NCBI RefSeq assembly: GCF_018917525.1 | Contig: NZ_JAHLOS010000002.1 | Location: 219,794 to 283,793 of the forward strand | Direction: 5' to 3' | DNA from: Enterococcus raffinosus | GTDB taxonomy: Bacteria > Bacillota > Bacilli > Lactobacillales > Enterococcaceae | Length of the DNA stretch: 64,000 nt | Part shown: one piece after another, positions 20,257 through 28,429 of the stretch | Layout: each line of letters starts with the position of its first letter | Numbering within the stretch: the first letter of the stretch is position 1 | Translations under genes and position numbers: made by a program | Notes under the pieces: model-generated | Told to the model about the DNA's origin: nothing | What the model saw: the letters and a program-made list of their open reading frames with translations, nothing else | The model's database searches: none

Positions 20257-21321
20257 TTATTTTCTTCGTCTACGCTTACGATCTTTTGATTTTTTTGGAT
20301 TACTTTGGCCTTTATTCTTCCTTTTCATTAAATCATTTTTTTCTTCTATCGCTACTTGCTTCTTGCTTTTGGGCTTTTTGTAGATTGATTGCGGATTCTT
20401 TGGTTTCTTGTTTTCCTCAGCAGGCTCAGGCGTTTCCTCAACTATAGAAGTTACTGCCCCGCTAGTGGACTCCGGTTCTTGCGACGTGGCGATGGACTTT
20501 TCGGGTAGACTTATCTCTTCATTGTCAGGATTTTCTTTATGTCCTTCACTACGTTTATCAGCTAATACGATGCCTTCAGGTAGTAACATTTCTACTAATT
20601 GTAGTCTTTCTTCTTCGCTCATCGTACTAAAATCAAAACTAGGTTTCGCTGCTTCAGTCTGACTCGCTGAAATTTGGGCAGACTCCTCCACAATCTCTCC
20701 CTTACGAATTTTGAGATGGCGGGTGCAATTGTCAATTTCAGAGTTTTCCAGCTTCACAAACCGACGGACACCCTCTTTTTCAAAAATCGTTAATGAGCTC
20801 AATAGCTCTAATACGGCATCAATTTTCATCGCGGAAGCATTTTTATCGGCATCTCGCAGACTCCACGTATGAATCTTGCCAATCGCATCCTCAAAGGTCG
20901 ACACAAGTTTGTATTGTTGACCATTTAATTCTTCGATGGAGGTTGTTTTTGCAAATAAATATTTCTTACAATCACTCACACGATTATTGTAGCGATGATA
21001 TTCTTTTGTCTTTTTATATAAACGCCTAGTCACCTGCTCCCATTCTTTTCCACTATCAAAGAATTCTCGAAACAGCGGGGCAAACTTACGCAACACATCC
21101 GTGGGCTCAGCAAATAGCAGGATCTCTCTGACGAGCTCCTGACAAATCAGTGAAAAATCAGAAATACACAATGCATTTCGTACAAGAACAGCAACAATAT
21201 ATTGAATGACCGTATCCGCATCCTGCGAATCCGTGTACGCTTTCATTATTGCTTTTTCTAATCTTTCCCGTTTTGTTACAAAAAGTTGTAGCTGAGATAG
21301 TGCCCATGGTTGTGTTGACAT
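20257..21321 (-). CDS. Unknown protein with Lys/Arg-rich tail
   Basis: The protein has 354 residues and I do not recognise it. Residues 1 to about 205 are predicted mostly helical, without membrane segments or known catalytic motifs. Residues 205-290 are acidic and rich in Ser, Glu and Pro, like a flexible linker. The last 65 residues are dense in Lys and Arg and end KSKDRKRRRRK, as in proteins that bind nucleic acid or ribosomes. The ATG follows GGGAGGAAAAACAG. It is the gene immediately upstream of the array 3 leader and on the same strand. A pair GTATTATT...AATAATAC (21348-21381) upstream could be its operator. A CRISPR link is only positional. Confidence 0.7.
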   Translation of the reverse strand: MSTQPWALSQLQLFVTKRERLEKAIMKAYTDSQDADTVIQYIVAVLVRNALCISDFSLICQELVREILLFAEPTDVLRKFAPLFREFFDSGKEWEQVTRRLYKKTKEYHRYNNRVSDCKKYLFAKTTSIEELNGQQYKLVSTFEDAIGKIHTWSLRDADKNASAMKIDAVLELLSSLTIFEKEGVRRFVKLENSEIDNCTRHLKIRKGEIVEESAQISASQTEAAKPSFDFSTMSEEERLQLVEMLLPEGIVLADKRSEGHKENPDNEEISLPEKSIATSQEPESTSGAVTSIVEETPEPAEENKKPKNPQSIYKKPKSKKQVAIEEKNDLMKRKNKGQSNPKKSKDRKRRRRK

Positions 21322-21489
21322 CTGTTTTTCCTCCCTAACAAAAAAGCGTATTATTAAATAATCTTTATTTTTAAATAATACCGTAATGACAGCTTAATTA
21401 CTTCCTTATACAACCCTACTTTTTAATTATTAATAACAAAAATGACAATTACAAGAATACTTCTCAGTAATACCAAGGTTTTTTGCTCA

Positions 21490-21521
21490 CAAAAAAAATA
21501 CCTCAAAATATCGAGGTATTT
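21490..21521 (-). terminator. Terminator of MATE transporter gene
   Basis: AAATACCTC and GAGGTATTT pair around an eight-base loop, and the minus-strand product ends in a run of T. It starts 16 bases after the MATE stop. Confidence 0.85.
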
Positions 21522-21536
21522 CTTTTGTTCATCTTA

Positions 21537-22913
21537 TTATTGCTTTTGAAAAGCTGGCAGCTCATTTTTACTTAATTTATTCAAATAAGGGATGATCATA
21601 ACCACACCAGCAACAAAGGCGATACCTTCTGTAATTGTCATTGACCAGATCAAACCATCCAATCCGTAGAAGTGATGCAATAGCAAAACAACTGGAATAA
21701 AAAAGGTACCTTGGATCGTTGACATCACACCTGTCTGAAATCCATAGCCAGAGGCCTGGAAGATGCCGGTAAACAGACCAGAAAAGCCATTAAATACTGA
21801 GGAAACCAATTGCGCAGCCAAGATGGTTAATCCGACTTGGATCACACGTGGGTCGCTAGTAAATAACCCCAATACCGGTACCCGGAATAGGTAAACAATC
21901 AGTACAAAGAAAATGGAGATTCCTCCGATCCATAATGAAACTTCCTTCAACGATTCTTTTAAACGTTTCGTATTATGGGCAGAAAAACTGTAGGCGAATA
22001 GTGGCATTGCTCCTAGGAATAAGCCCATTGTCAAAAATTCTGGCAATTGAGTGATTCGAACAGCGATACCAAAGCTGGCAACGACATTGTCCCCATATTC
22101 AACGGAAAAATTATTCAATAATAAAGTTGTGACAATCATAAATGCCGATTTAAACAATTCAGAAACGCCGATTTTATAGACTTCTAATTGATCCTTCAAA
22201 GAGAGTTTAAAATGCTTTAAGAACCCCTTTAATGATTCACTTTTATTCTCCAAAAACCATACATAATAAGTTGTAGAGGCAAGGTTTGCGATCACGATCG
22301 AGATCCCAGCACCGATCACATGCAGGTTAAAGACTAAAATCAACAAAGCATCTAGCATGATACTAACCGCGACACTAATGAACATCCCATACATTGATTC
22401 TTTTGAAGCCCCTTCTGAACGAACCATTTGTTCTAAGGCAAAGTTCAGGATAAACGCTCCACCACCAGCAAATAAAATCGTTGCATATTGTTTGGTATAA
22501 AGCATTGTTTGACCATCCGCACCCAGCAAATGAACAAAGGGATTCATAAAAATAATCGCCACAATACCGATGATTATTCCTAGAATGATACTTGCGTAGA
22601 AAGAATAGCCAGCAACTTTCTTCCCTTTTTGGGTATCCCCGCTGCCGAGCAGCCGTGTGATAAAACTGCCGCCACCGACTCCAAACATGTTTCCTACAGC
22701 CATCAAAATGATCGTAATAGGCATCGCTAAGGTAATTGCAGACATCATATTCGTATCGTGGATTAAACCAATAAAGTACGCATTGATCAAATTGTAGATC
22801 GTTGTCGCTGAGATTCCCACCATCATTGGTATCGATAGATGGGCAATGGCTTTGCGAATTGGGCTTTCTTTTAAGTAGTAAATATTTGATTCATTCACTT
22901 CAAATTCTTCCAT
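21537..22913 (-). CDS. MATE family efflux transporter
   Basis: This is a multidrug and toxin extrusion protein of 458 residues in the cytoplasmic membrane, driven by sodium or proton gradients. About twelve hydrophobic segments in two halves are visible, with family features such as the early MMVGISATTIYNLINAYFIG and GGGSFITRLLG. The ATG at 22911-22913 follows AAGGAATTACC. It lies about 80 bases downstream of a MarR gene, and a TTAGATATCTAA operator lies between them. This suggests a repressor-controlled drug or bile export unit. The substrate is unknown. Confidence 0.9.
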   Translation of the reverse strand: MEEFEVNESNIYYLKESPIRKAIAHLSIPMMVGISATTIYNLINAYFIGLIHDTNMMSAITLAMPITIILMAVGNMFGVGGGSFITRLLGSGDTQKGKKVAGYSFYASIILGIIIGIVAIIFMNPFVHLLGADGQTMLYTKQYATILFAGGGAFILNFALEQMVRSEGASKESMYGMFISVAVSIMLDALLILVFNLHVIGAGISIVIANLASTTYYVWFLENKSESLKGFLKHFKLSLKDQLEVYKIGVSELFKSAFMIVTTLLLNNFSVEYGDNVVASFGIAVRITQLPEFLTMGLFLGAMPLFAYSFSAHNTKRLKESLKEVSLWIGGISIFFVLIVYLFRVPVLGLFTSDPRVIQVGLTILAAQLVSSVFNGFSGLFTGIFQASGYGFQTGVMSTIQGTFFIPVVLLLHHFYGLDGLIWSMTITEGIAFVAGVVMIIPYLNKLSKNELPAFQKQ

Positions 22914-22944
22914 GGTAATTCCTTCTTCTATTAGATTTTTAAAT

Positions 22945-22958
22945 GTTAGATATCTAAC
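22945..22958 (-). promoter_or_regulatory. MarR-type operator before MATE gene
   Basis: GTTAGATATCTAAC is a perfect 14-base palindrome in the gap between the MarR gene and the MATE gene. The same core recurs twice upstream of the MarR gene. Confidence 0.65.
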
Positions 22959-22993
22959 TATTTTGCTACAAGCAGGCCAAAGCTGCTTGTTGA

Positions 22994-23413
22994 TTAGAGG
23001 CTGCGATCGATTTTTCTTAACAGCTGTGTCAGTTGTTGGATTTCTTCTTCACTCAAAGCGTGAACTAATTCTTTCTCGGCAGCATAAAAGGCTTCATTTG
23101 TTTCTTCAACCAACGCTTTGCCTTTAGGTAATACAAAAATATTTTTTTGCCGTTCGTTGTTTGCTGGAATTCGTCGTTCGATATAGCCTTTTTTCTCTAA
23201 CCCTTGAAGCATACTCGTGATGCTAGCCCCGCGGCGTTGAAACGCTTCTGCCAAGTCTTTTTGAATTAGCCCCTTGTCTTCGTTTTGCGCGATATAGGAG
23301 ATCATTCGTCCTTGCTGCGGACTGACGTCCATCTCTTTAACACGCTGTTCCATCGATTCACGCGATTTATTCATGATCGATCGCATTAAATTTGAGACGA
23401 CCATTTTATCCAA
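22994..23413 (-). CDS. MarR family transcriptional repressor
   Basis: This 139-residue protein has the winged-helix core of the family: QGRMISYIAQNEDKGLIQKDLAEAFQRRGASITSMLQGLEKKG spans the recognition helix, and RRIPANNERQKNIFVLPKGK is the wing. The start is a TTG at 23411-23413 with AAAGGAGG seven bases upstream. It probably represses itself and the MATE gene through the TTAGATATCTAA palindromes and is released by a small ligand. Confidence 0.9.
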   Translation of the reverse strand: MDKMVVSNLMRSIMNKSRESMEQRVKEMDVSPQQGRMISYIAQNEDKGLIQKDLAEAFQRRGASITSMLQGLEKKGYIERRIPANNERQKNIFVLPKGKALVEETNEAFYAAEKELVHALSEEEIQQLTQLLRKIDRSL

Positions 23414-23437
23414 AAGAATTCCTCCTTTGCAAAATAA

Positions 23438-23527
23438 TTAGATATCTAACTGTTCGAAAAGAATATACACGCCTCAAAAAAGAATGTCAACTAAAAAAAT
23501 TCAACCCCTAATAATTAGATACCTAAC
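23438..23527 (-). promoter_or_regulatory. Two MarR-type operators upstream of marR
   Basis: TTAGATATCTAAC lies at 23438-23450 and TTAGATACCTAAC, with one change from the palindrome, at 23515-23527. Both are on the promoter side of the MarR gene and share the core found before the MATE gene. Confidence 0.65.
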
Positions 23528-23872
23528 AATAACCCATCAACCTCTCTTTTCAAGAAATAAGAGCCCATTTTATAAAATGAAAAGACCTTTAAATTGTCCT
23601 CTCCGCAGAGCAAGGGCATATAGATAGACGACAGAAAAGTGACAGCTCTTGGACTATTGAAGATTGAGAGATTTATCTCGTTGTCTTAAATAACTAATTT
23701 AGTTATTTGTTTCCTATAATATCTGCATATCTTTATCTCCCTATCTGAAAACTCAACGTTAAAGTTTATTTTTCGTTTTTATAACAATTTCGTAAAGAAA
23801 TATAGTATTATTTAAGTGCACACATATCAATAAATATTTATTTTCAAACAATTAACAAAGGGAGGATAACAA
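23528..23872. other. Intergenic region before the nuclease gene
   Basis: The region is AT-rich and holds no gene. A near-perfect 21-base dyad (AAATAACTAA, one base, TTAGTTATTT) lies at 23688-23708 and could be an operator. The nuclease promoter is probably near TATAGTATT around 23801-23809, and its ribosome site AAAGGGAGG ends about eight bases before the ATG. Confidence 0.45.
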
Positions 23873-24874
23873 ATGAAAAAGCAAATTGGGGTTAAGTTGG
23901 GGGTTACTTTTGCACTATTATTTAGTTTTCTATTTTCTACGCCGACACCACAATATCAAGTAGAGGCTGCGAAAACAAAAACTGAGGAAAAGACAAAGAT
24001 CAAACGAGTCGCCAACAAAAAAGTCACGGTCAAAGTCAAAAAATATATTGATGGTGATACAACACGCTTCAAATTAAAAAATGGTAAAAACGTGACGGCT
24101 AAATATTTACTGATTGACACACCTGACCTAAAAAAGGAAAGCCCTTACGCAAAAGAAGCCAAAAATCGGACAAAAGAATTACTTAAAAATGCGAAAAAAA
24201 TCCAAATCGAGTATGACAAAGGCAAGAAGCGTGATAGTAAAAAAAGAGAACTGGTTTATGTTTGGGCAGATGGCAAGCTCGTACAAGAAACCCTTGCCAG
24301 TGAAGGCTTGGGAATGGTTCGCAGTACTAAAAGTAAAAACACAAAATATCAAGACAAGATCAAAAAAGCGGAGCAACAGGCCAAAGAACGAAAACAGAAT
24401 ATTTGGAGTATCGAAAATTACGCACAGGCTGACAAAGGATACAATCAGGCGGCTGTGACTACTCATATAAAAGCACTTGAAGAGGAACTAGAAGCTAAAG
24501 CTGCGGAAGAAGAACAGCAAAGAAAAGAGCAAGCAGCAAAAGAAGCCGAGGAAAAACGCGCAGCGGAACAAGCGGAAGCTGCTAAAAAAGCCGAAGAAAA
24601 ACGAATCGCCGACGAAGCAGCGGCAGCGAAAAAGGCTGAAGAACAGCGCATCGCTCAAGAAGCAGCGGCGCAAGCTCAAGCCGAGGAAGCTGCTCGTGTT
24701 CAGCAAGAGCTCCAAGCGCAGCAGGCCGCGGAACCTGCTCAAGGACAAACGGTTTACGTTACTCCCACCGGCAGTAAATACCACACTCATAAATGCGGCA
24801 ATGGTACCTACTCGCCTGCTACTTTGGAAGAAGCTCAAGCTCGCGGGTTAACAGCCTGCGCCAAATGCTATTGA
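23873..24874 (+). CDS. Secreted thermonuclease (SNase) with C-terminal metal-binding-like domain
   Basis: This is a 333-residue exported nuclease. It has a signal peptide (KKQIGVKLGVTFALLFSFLF region, about residues 1-32), then a staphylococcal nuclease domain (about 45-185) with IDGDT and ADGKLVQETL. The catalytic Arg87 equivalent is kept in KRELVYVW. Two other catalytic positions are changed: TAKYLLIDTPD has Lys where SNase has Arg35 and Asp where it has Glu43. Next comes an Ala/Glu/Lys-rich coiled coil (about 200-290). The final 40 residues have YHTHKCG and CAKC, a small Cys/His domain common at the ends of such nucleases. It is monocistronic with its own terminator. Activity may be reduced or altered. 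Confidence 0.88.
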   Translation: MKKQIGVKLGVTFALLFSFLFSTPTPQYQVEAAKTKTEEKTKIKRVANKKVTVKVKKYIDGDTTRFKLKNGKNVTAKYLLIDTPDLKKESPYAKEAKNRTKELLKNAKKIQIEYDKGKKRDSKKRELVYVWADGKLVQETLASEGLGMVRSTKSKNTKYQDKIKKAEQQAKERKQNIWSIENYAQADKGYNQAAVTTHIKALEEELEAKAAEEEQQRKEQAAKEAEEKRAAEQAEAAKKAEEKRIADEAAAAKKAEEQRIAQEAAAQAQAEEAARVQQELQAQQAAEPAQGQTVYVTPTGSKYHTHKCGNGTYSPATLEEAQARGLTACAKCY

Positions 24875-24882
24875 TTCAAGAA

Positions 24883-24914
24883 GAGGAGAGCCTAGTATTT
24901 GGCTCTCCTCTTTC
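24883..24914 (+). terminator. Terminator of the nuclease gene
   Basis: GAGGAGAGCC and GGCTCTCCTC are ten-base perfect arms around TAGTATTT, followed by TTTCCTGTATT. It starts eight bases after the stop. Confidence 0.85.
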
Positions 24915-24950
24915 CTGTATTATTCATTTACACTGCTTCATCATGTCTGA

Positions 24951-26027
24951 TTAAAAATCTAGCTGAATTTCTGATTCATGACGATTCGCATCATATTCTG
25001 CCGCTAAATATTTACCAGCAGCAATTTGATAGGTTTCACTTTTCAAATCAGCCTTGTTGTCCTTAAAGCTTAACTGAACCGTCATCCCCTGATGCCAGAC
25101 CACATCCTTTATCTCCGCTTGACCATTGTTGATCGTCGCGATGGCTTGATCATTTAATAAAACTTTTGCACCCTCTCTATCTGAGGTAACTTTGAAAGAA
25201 ATCTTATGAAGGCTGACAGTAACATGACTATCTGTCTCAAAATCAGGATTATGATAGCGGATCAGCCTTTGGGTAGCTGAAGACTGCTCACCACCTGATT
25301 TCCCTGTAACTTGATAGCTGCCTGGTGTGAGAGGACCCCAAGTTGTCTGATCGTTACTGCTTTTTGATGTCGCCAGTTTCTTATCATCGAGTGATAGCTG
25401 GATATTTGCCTGATCTGCTATAACAGTCAAATAAACAGGCTGAATCACTAATTGATAGCGTGGGAATATCCCGAAGTACCGTCCTCTTTGATGAAGCGAA
25501 AAATCCGCTAATTGGCCCGGATCATTTTTCAAATCGATCAGAAAATCAGCAAAATCGGCTTTATGATTGTCCTCCTGATAATAGGTGATAAATTTTTTCA
25601 ACTCCGCTGCGGAGACTTTAGAATTAGGATCTTCTGAAATAACGACCTCTGAGATTTTCTTTGGGTCTTGTGTTTTGAAGGTTTGGGCTAAGCGATCCAA
25701 CTGCTGCGGATAGCTATAATAATAACGACCAAATAAAAGCCCGCTTATGAGCAACACCACTACAGCAAGCAGGCTGAGGAGCCCAATTTTTTGTTTCCTT
25801 GATAGCTCTTTTCTCACTTTAGTCGTTGGGCTATTGATTAATTTTAGCTGTCGTCCGCAATTGGAGCAAAAGACTTCCTTCGCTTGGATTGCTTCTCCAC
25901 AATTTGAACAAAAGTGAACGTCTTGGATGCTTTTTTCAGTTATATCTACCGTAAAAGGCTGTCCGCATTCTTCGCAAAAGCGTGCATCGTCCAGATTTTC
26001 ATGATCGCAATTGGAGCAATTTTTCAT
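24951..26027 (-). CDS. TcaA-like zinc-ribbon membrane protein
   Basis: This protein has 358 residues. Two zinc ribbons come first (Cys4, Cys7, Cys18, Cys21; then CSNCG twice near 40-57), followed by a basic stretch and one membrane segment (about 80-100, LLSLLAVVVLLISGLLFG). About 250 residues then lie outside the membrane with repeated beta-rich modules (LTPGSYQVTGKSGG and others). This is the layout of TcaA/YvbJ proteins, which are linked to the cell wall and glycopeptide response in other Firmicutes. It is monocistronic. The exact role here is not known. Confidence 0.8.
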   Translation of the reverse strand: MKNCSNCDHENLDDARFCEECGQPFTVDITEKSIQDVHFCSNCGEAIQAKEVFCSNCGRQLKLINSPTTKVRKELSRKQKIGLLSLLAVVVLLISGLLFGRYYYSYPQQLDRLAQTFKTQDPKKISEVVISEDPNSKVSAAELKKFITYYQEDNHKADFADFLIDLKNDPGQLADFSLHQRGRYFGIFPRYQLVIQPVYLTVIADQANIQLSLDDKKLATSKSSNDQTTWGPLTPGSYQVTGKSGGEQSSATQRLIRYHNPDFETDSHVTVSLHKISFKVTSDREGAKVLLNDQAIATINNGQAEIKDVVWHQGMTVQLSFKDNKADLKSETYQIAAGKYLAAEYDANRHESEIQLDF

Positions 26028-26141
26028 GGATATCCTCCCTATTTCTTCCTAATCAACCACTCAATTATGTATGTACCTGTTAATTGTAGCAAAAATAGTG
26101 ACGAAAGAGGCTCTATCTTGCTAAAACACTGCATCAAACAA

Positions 26142-26174
26142 TAAAAAAGCACTTTCCCCTTTTTGAGAAAGTGC
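26142..26174 (-). terminator. Terminator of SDR gene
   Basis: GCACTTTC pairs with GAAAGTGC around CCCTTTTTGA; the minus-strand product ends in T6. It lies 14 bases after the SDR stop. Confidence 0.8.
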
Positions 26175-26187
26175 CTCATTAATTGAT

Positions 26188-26955
26188 TTAAACGATGGAT
26201 GTTCCGCCGTCAACAATAATGAACTGTCCGTTGGTATAACTGGATGCTTCACTTGAGAAATAAAGAATGGTTCCATTCAATTCTCCGCGTCTTCCCGGAC
26301 GACTCATCGGGTTCATCGTATTGTACATGGTCAAGAAATCATCCGATTTGAATAAAGTATCTTCCGTCATTTCTGATTCGAACAGCCCTGGTCCAACTGC
26401 ATTGGTGGTAATGTTATGTTTTCCGTAGCTAGCAGCCATTCCTTTGGTTAAGCCAACGACTGCTGCTTTACTGGCATTGTATGAGTGGCGAATGAAAATA
26501 TCGGCTTTGTCCGCCATCACTGCGTTGATTGACGCTACGTTAACAATCTTGCCATATTTATTTTCGATCATGTGCTGAACAACATATTTGCTAACTAAAA
26601 AGATTCCTTTGACATTCACGTCCATTGATTTATCGAAGGCCTCTACGGTTAAGGAATCTACGCCGCCATGCACCGCGATCCCTGCATTATTCAGCAGAAT
26701 GTCTAGATGTCCAAAATGATCATAGGCTTGCTGAATGCCCGCTTTGACGTTTCCTTCATCTGTCACATCCATTTTGATCGCTAAAACATCGCGACCCATC
26801 TTCTTAATCTCTTCTGCTAATTCCTCTAAACGTTCCAAACGTCTAGCTAATAAAACCACATCTGCTCCAGCTTCGGCATACGCAATTGCTGCATCGCGAC
26901 CTAATCCGCTGCTGGCGCCAGTTACCACAGCTACTTTTCCACTTAAATCAAACAT
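26188..26955 (-). CDS. Short-chain dehydrogenase/reductase
   Basis: This is a cytoplasmic NAD(P)-dependent oxidoreductase of 255 residues. The cofactor motif TGASSGLG, the structural NNAG, the catalytic Ser in VNVASINA and the YNASK catalytic Tyr-Lys are all present. Sequence around GPGLFESEMTED recalls gluconate 5-dehydrogenase-like SDRs, but substrate cannot be told from sequence. It lies about 100 bases after the CMD gene on the same strand, and both are divergent from the MerR gene, so the pair is probably induced by MerR in response to a reactive metabolite. Confidence 0.85.
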   Translation of the reverse strand: MFDLSGKVAVVTGASSGLGRDAAIAYAEAGADVVLLARRLERLEELAEEIKKMGRDVLAIKMDVTDEGNVKAGIQQAYDHFGHLDILLNNAGIAVHGGVDSLTVEAFDKSMDVNVKGIFLVSKYVVQHMIENKYGKIVNVASINAVMADKADIFIRHSYNASKAAVVGLTKGMAASYGKHNITTNAVGPGLFESEMTEDTLFKSDDFLTMYNTMNPMSRPGRRGELNGTILYFSSEASSYTNGQFIIVDGGTSIV

Positions 26956-27057
26956 AACCTATTCCTCCTTTTTGATAACGCATTCACTATTACAATTCTA
27001 ACGGTACCTAAGTTGATAGGGGAATGTCAATAGTTTGTGAAAAAATGATCGTCACAA

Positions 27058-27444
27058 TCATGCTAAATTGCGATTTCTAGACTCAAAAACCTCCTTGGCG
27101 CTTGTGATTGCATTGAGTACTCGTGGAAACCCCACATAAGGGATGCAATGGGTAAAAATCTCAATAATCTCTTCTTCTGTAATCCCAACATTCAACGACC
27201 CATTAATATGAACCATTAATTGATTTTTAGTATCCCCTTGGGTCAATAAACTAGTGATCGTGACAATTTCCCGTTCACGAAAGGATAAGGTGTCACTATT
27301 ATAGATATCTCCAAAGGCAAATTCTAAAATATAGCGCCCGACATTTGGTGCAATCGTTTCGAGACTCTCAATCACTCGTTCTCCAGCTTCCCCATCAATC
27401 TCCTGCAAATTTTTAATTCCTTGTTCCAATCTTTTATCACTCAT
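27058..27444 (-). CDS. Carboxymuconolactone decarboxylase family protein
   Basis: This 128-residue CMD/AhpD-fold protein has the family stretch FSFREREIVTITSLL-like SFREREIVTITSLL, then HINGSLNVGITEEEI and IPYVGFPRVLNAI. The redox CxxC of AhpD is absent, so it is more like YurZ-type proteins than a peroxidase. It is divergent from the MerR gene and precedes the SDR gene. Partnership of CMD, SDR and MerR suggests detoxification of an aldehyde, quinone or lactone; this is inference. Confidence 0.82.
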   Translation of the reverse strand: MSDKRLEQGIKNLQEIDGEAGERVIESLETIAPNVGRYILEFAFGDIYNSDTLSFREREIVTITSLLTQGDTKNQLMVHINGSLNVGITEEEIIEIFTHCIPYVGFPRVLNAITSAKEVFESRNRNLA

Positions 27445-27466
27445 AGCAGTTCCTGCCTCCTTTATG

Positions 27467-27499
27467 GTAAAGTACTATAAACTATCAAGTAGGCTTTAC
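27467..27499. promoter_or_regulatory. MerR-type operator between CMD and merR
   Basis: A dyad of GTAAAG and CTTTAC, with further matching bases inside (AGTACTA against AAGTAGG), covers 33 bases in the divergent gap. MerR proteins bind such long dyads between the -35 and -10 boxes of the genes they activate. Confidence 0.55.
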
Positions 27500-27539
27500 A
27501 GCAAATTTTTTTTAATTACTACGACGAAGGAGAAGTTCG

Positions 27540-27905
27540 ATGTACAAAATTAGTGAGGTCGCCAAAATAACTGGTTTTAGTATCCCTACCCTGCGGTATT
27601 ATGAAGAGCTAGGAATCAGTGCTCCTGCAAAGAATAAAAACGGTTATCGTGAGTATAGCGAAGCCGATATTGAATGGTTACGTTTCATTCACCGATTAAA
27701 GCAAACCGGTATGCCACTGGAATCGATCCAAAAATATTCCGAGTTGCGTAGTCAAGGAGACCAGACGATTGAAAAACGCATAAAGCTTTTAGCGACTCAA
27801 AGAAATCGACTATTGTCAGAAAGACGAAAAATCGATGAACATCTAGTATTTTTAGAAACGAAGCAAGCGACGTATAAAAAAATGCTTAGTGACAGAGACC
27901 AATAA
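27540..27905 (+). CDS. MerR family regulator
   Basis: This 121-residue protein starts MYKISEVAKITGFSIPTLRYYEELG, the typical MerR HTH with the RYYE wing, followed by a coiled-coil dimer helix (about 80-115). No cysteines for metal binding lie in the tail, so an organic inducer is likelier than a metal. The ATG at 27540 follows GAAGGAGAAG. It is divergent from the CMD-SDR pair, which it probably controls along with itself. Confidence 0.88.
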   Translation: MYKISEVAKITGFSIPTLRYYEELGISAPAKNKNGYREYSEADIEWLRFIHRLKQTGMPLESIQKYSELRSQGDQTIEKRIKLLATQRNRLLSERRKIDEHLVFLETKQATYKKMLSDRDQ

Positions 27906-28019
27906 TCAATTAAAAAATATAGTTTCTAAATAACTAGAAGAAGGGCTTCGGTCTAATACTTTACACAATTTACGAAACAATCATTTCTGCTTGCGTTTCT
28001 CCTCTTTTACTCAGCATAG

Positions 28020-28205
28020 AATGATAAAAAGAGTGCTAGTACATGGAATTCAGGTCATCTAGATGATTTGATTCATAGTCGTGCAATTGAAGACTGGGAA
28101 CTCGTAACCCATTCGTATATGCCGGATCTTACTTCGACCAGGAATGCGATTCTTGTCACGTTTAAAAAGAAAATAGAACCTTTACTTAAAAGATTGGGAA
28201 GAAAT
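28020..28205 (+). pseudogene. DUF4177-like gene remnant
   Basis: An open frame without a proper start runs from just after a TAG at 28017 and reads HLDDLIHSRAIEDWELVTHS, then AILVTFKKK. This resembles the end of DUF4177-type small proteins (...GWELVSV...FKR). A strong terminator follows at once. The N-terminal part is missing, so I read it as a decayed gene. Bases 27906-28019 hold nothing recognisable. Confidence 0.4.
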
Positions 28206-28220
28206 TCCCAGTCTTTTTTT
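28191..28220 (+). terminator. Terminator after the DUF4177-like remnant
   Basis: AGATTGGGAA and TTCCCAGTCT pair around GAAA and are followed by T7. It separates this region from the iron transporter operon. Confidence 0.85.
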
Positions 28221-28308
28221 TACAAATTTTATTTTTTAAATGATTACATATGATCCATACTATCTTCCGAAACATAAGAACTTCCGTATTAAGCAAGGAG
28301 AATGAAAA

Positions 28309-28389
28309 GTGATTTCATCGAAACAATCGTTAAAAAATAACTTGCATTTGTTTGGTTTTTCACCTAAACTTTATAAACGGAGAGAATGA
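28309..28389 (+). CDS. Possible 26-residue leader ORF before iron transporter
   Basis: A GTG at 28309 lies eight bases after AAGGAG and opens a frame of 26 codons containing NLHLFGFSPKLYKRRE; its TGA lies inside the Fur box. An ATG at 28302 in another frame gives 12 codons from the same site. It could be a leader peptide or the remains of a longer gene. I do not recognise it. Confidence 0.35.
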   Translation: MISSKQSLKNNLHLFGFSPKLYKRRE

Positions 28390-28400
28390 GAATCATTATC
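28382..28400 (+). promoter_or_regulatory. Fur box of siderophore transporter operon
   Basis: GAGAATGAGAATCATTATC matches the 19-base Fur consensus GATAATGATAATCATTATC at 17 positions. It lies 30 bases before the start of the first permease gene, so the operon should be repressed by iron-loaded Fur. Confidence 0.85.
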
Positions 28401-28429
28401 AATTGCGCAAGGGGATAGGAGATGAGTTA

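Noticed and set aside
26188..26955. Naming the SDR gluconate 5-dehydrogenase
   Set aside because: SDR substrate cannot be read from these motifs, and the neighbours (CMD, MerR) do not point to gluconate.
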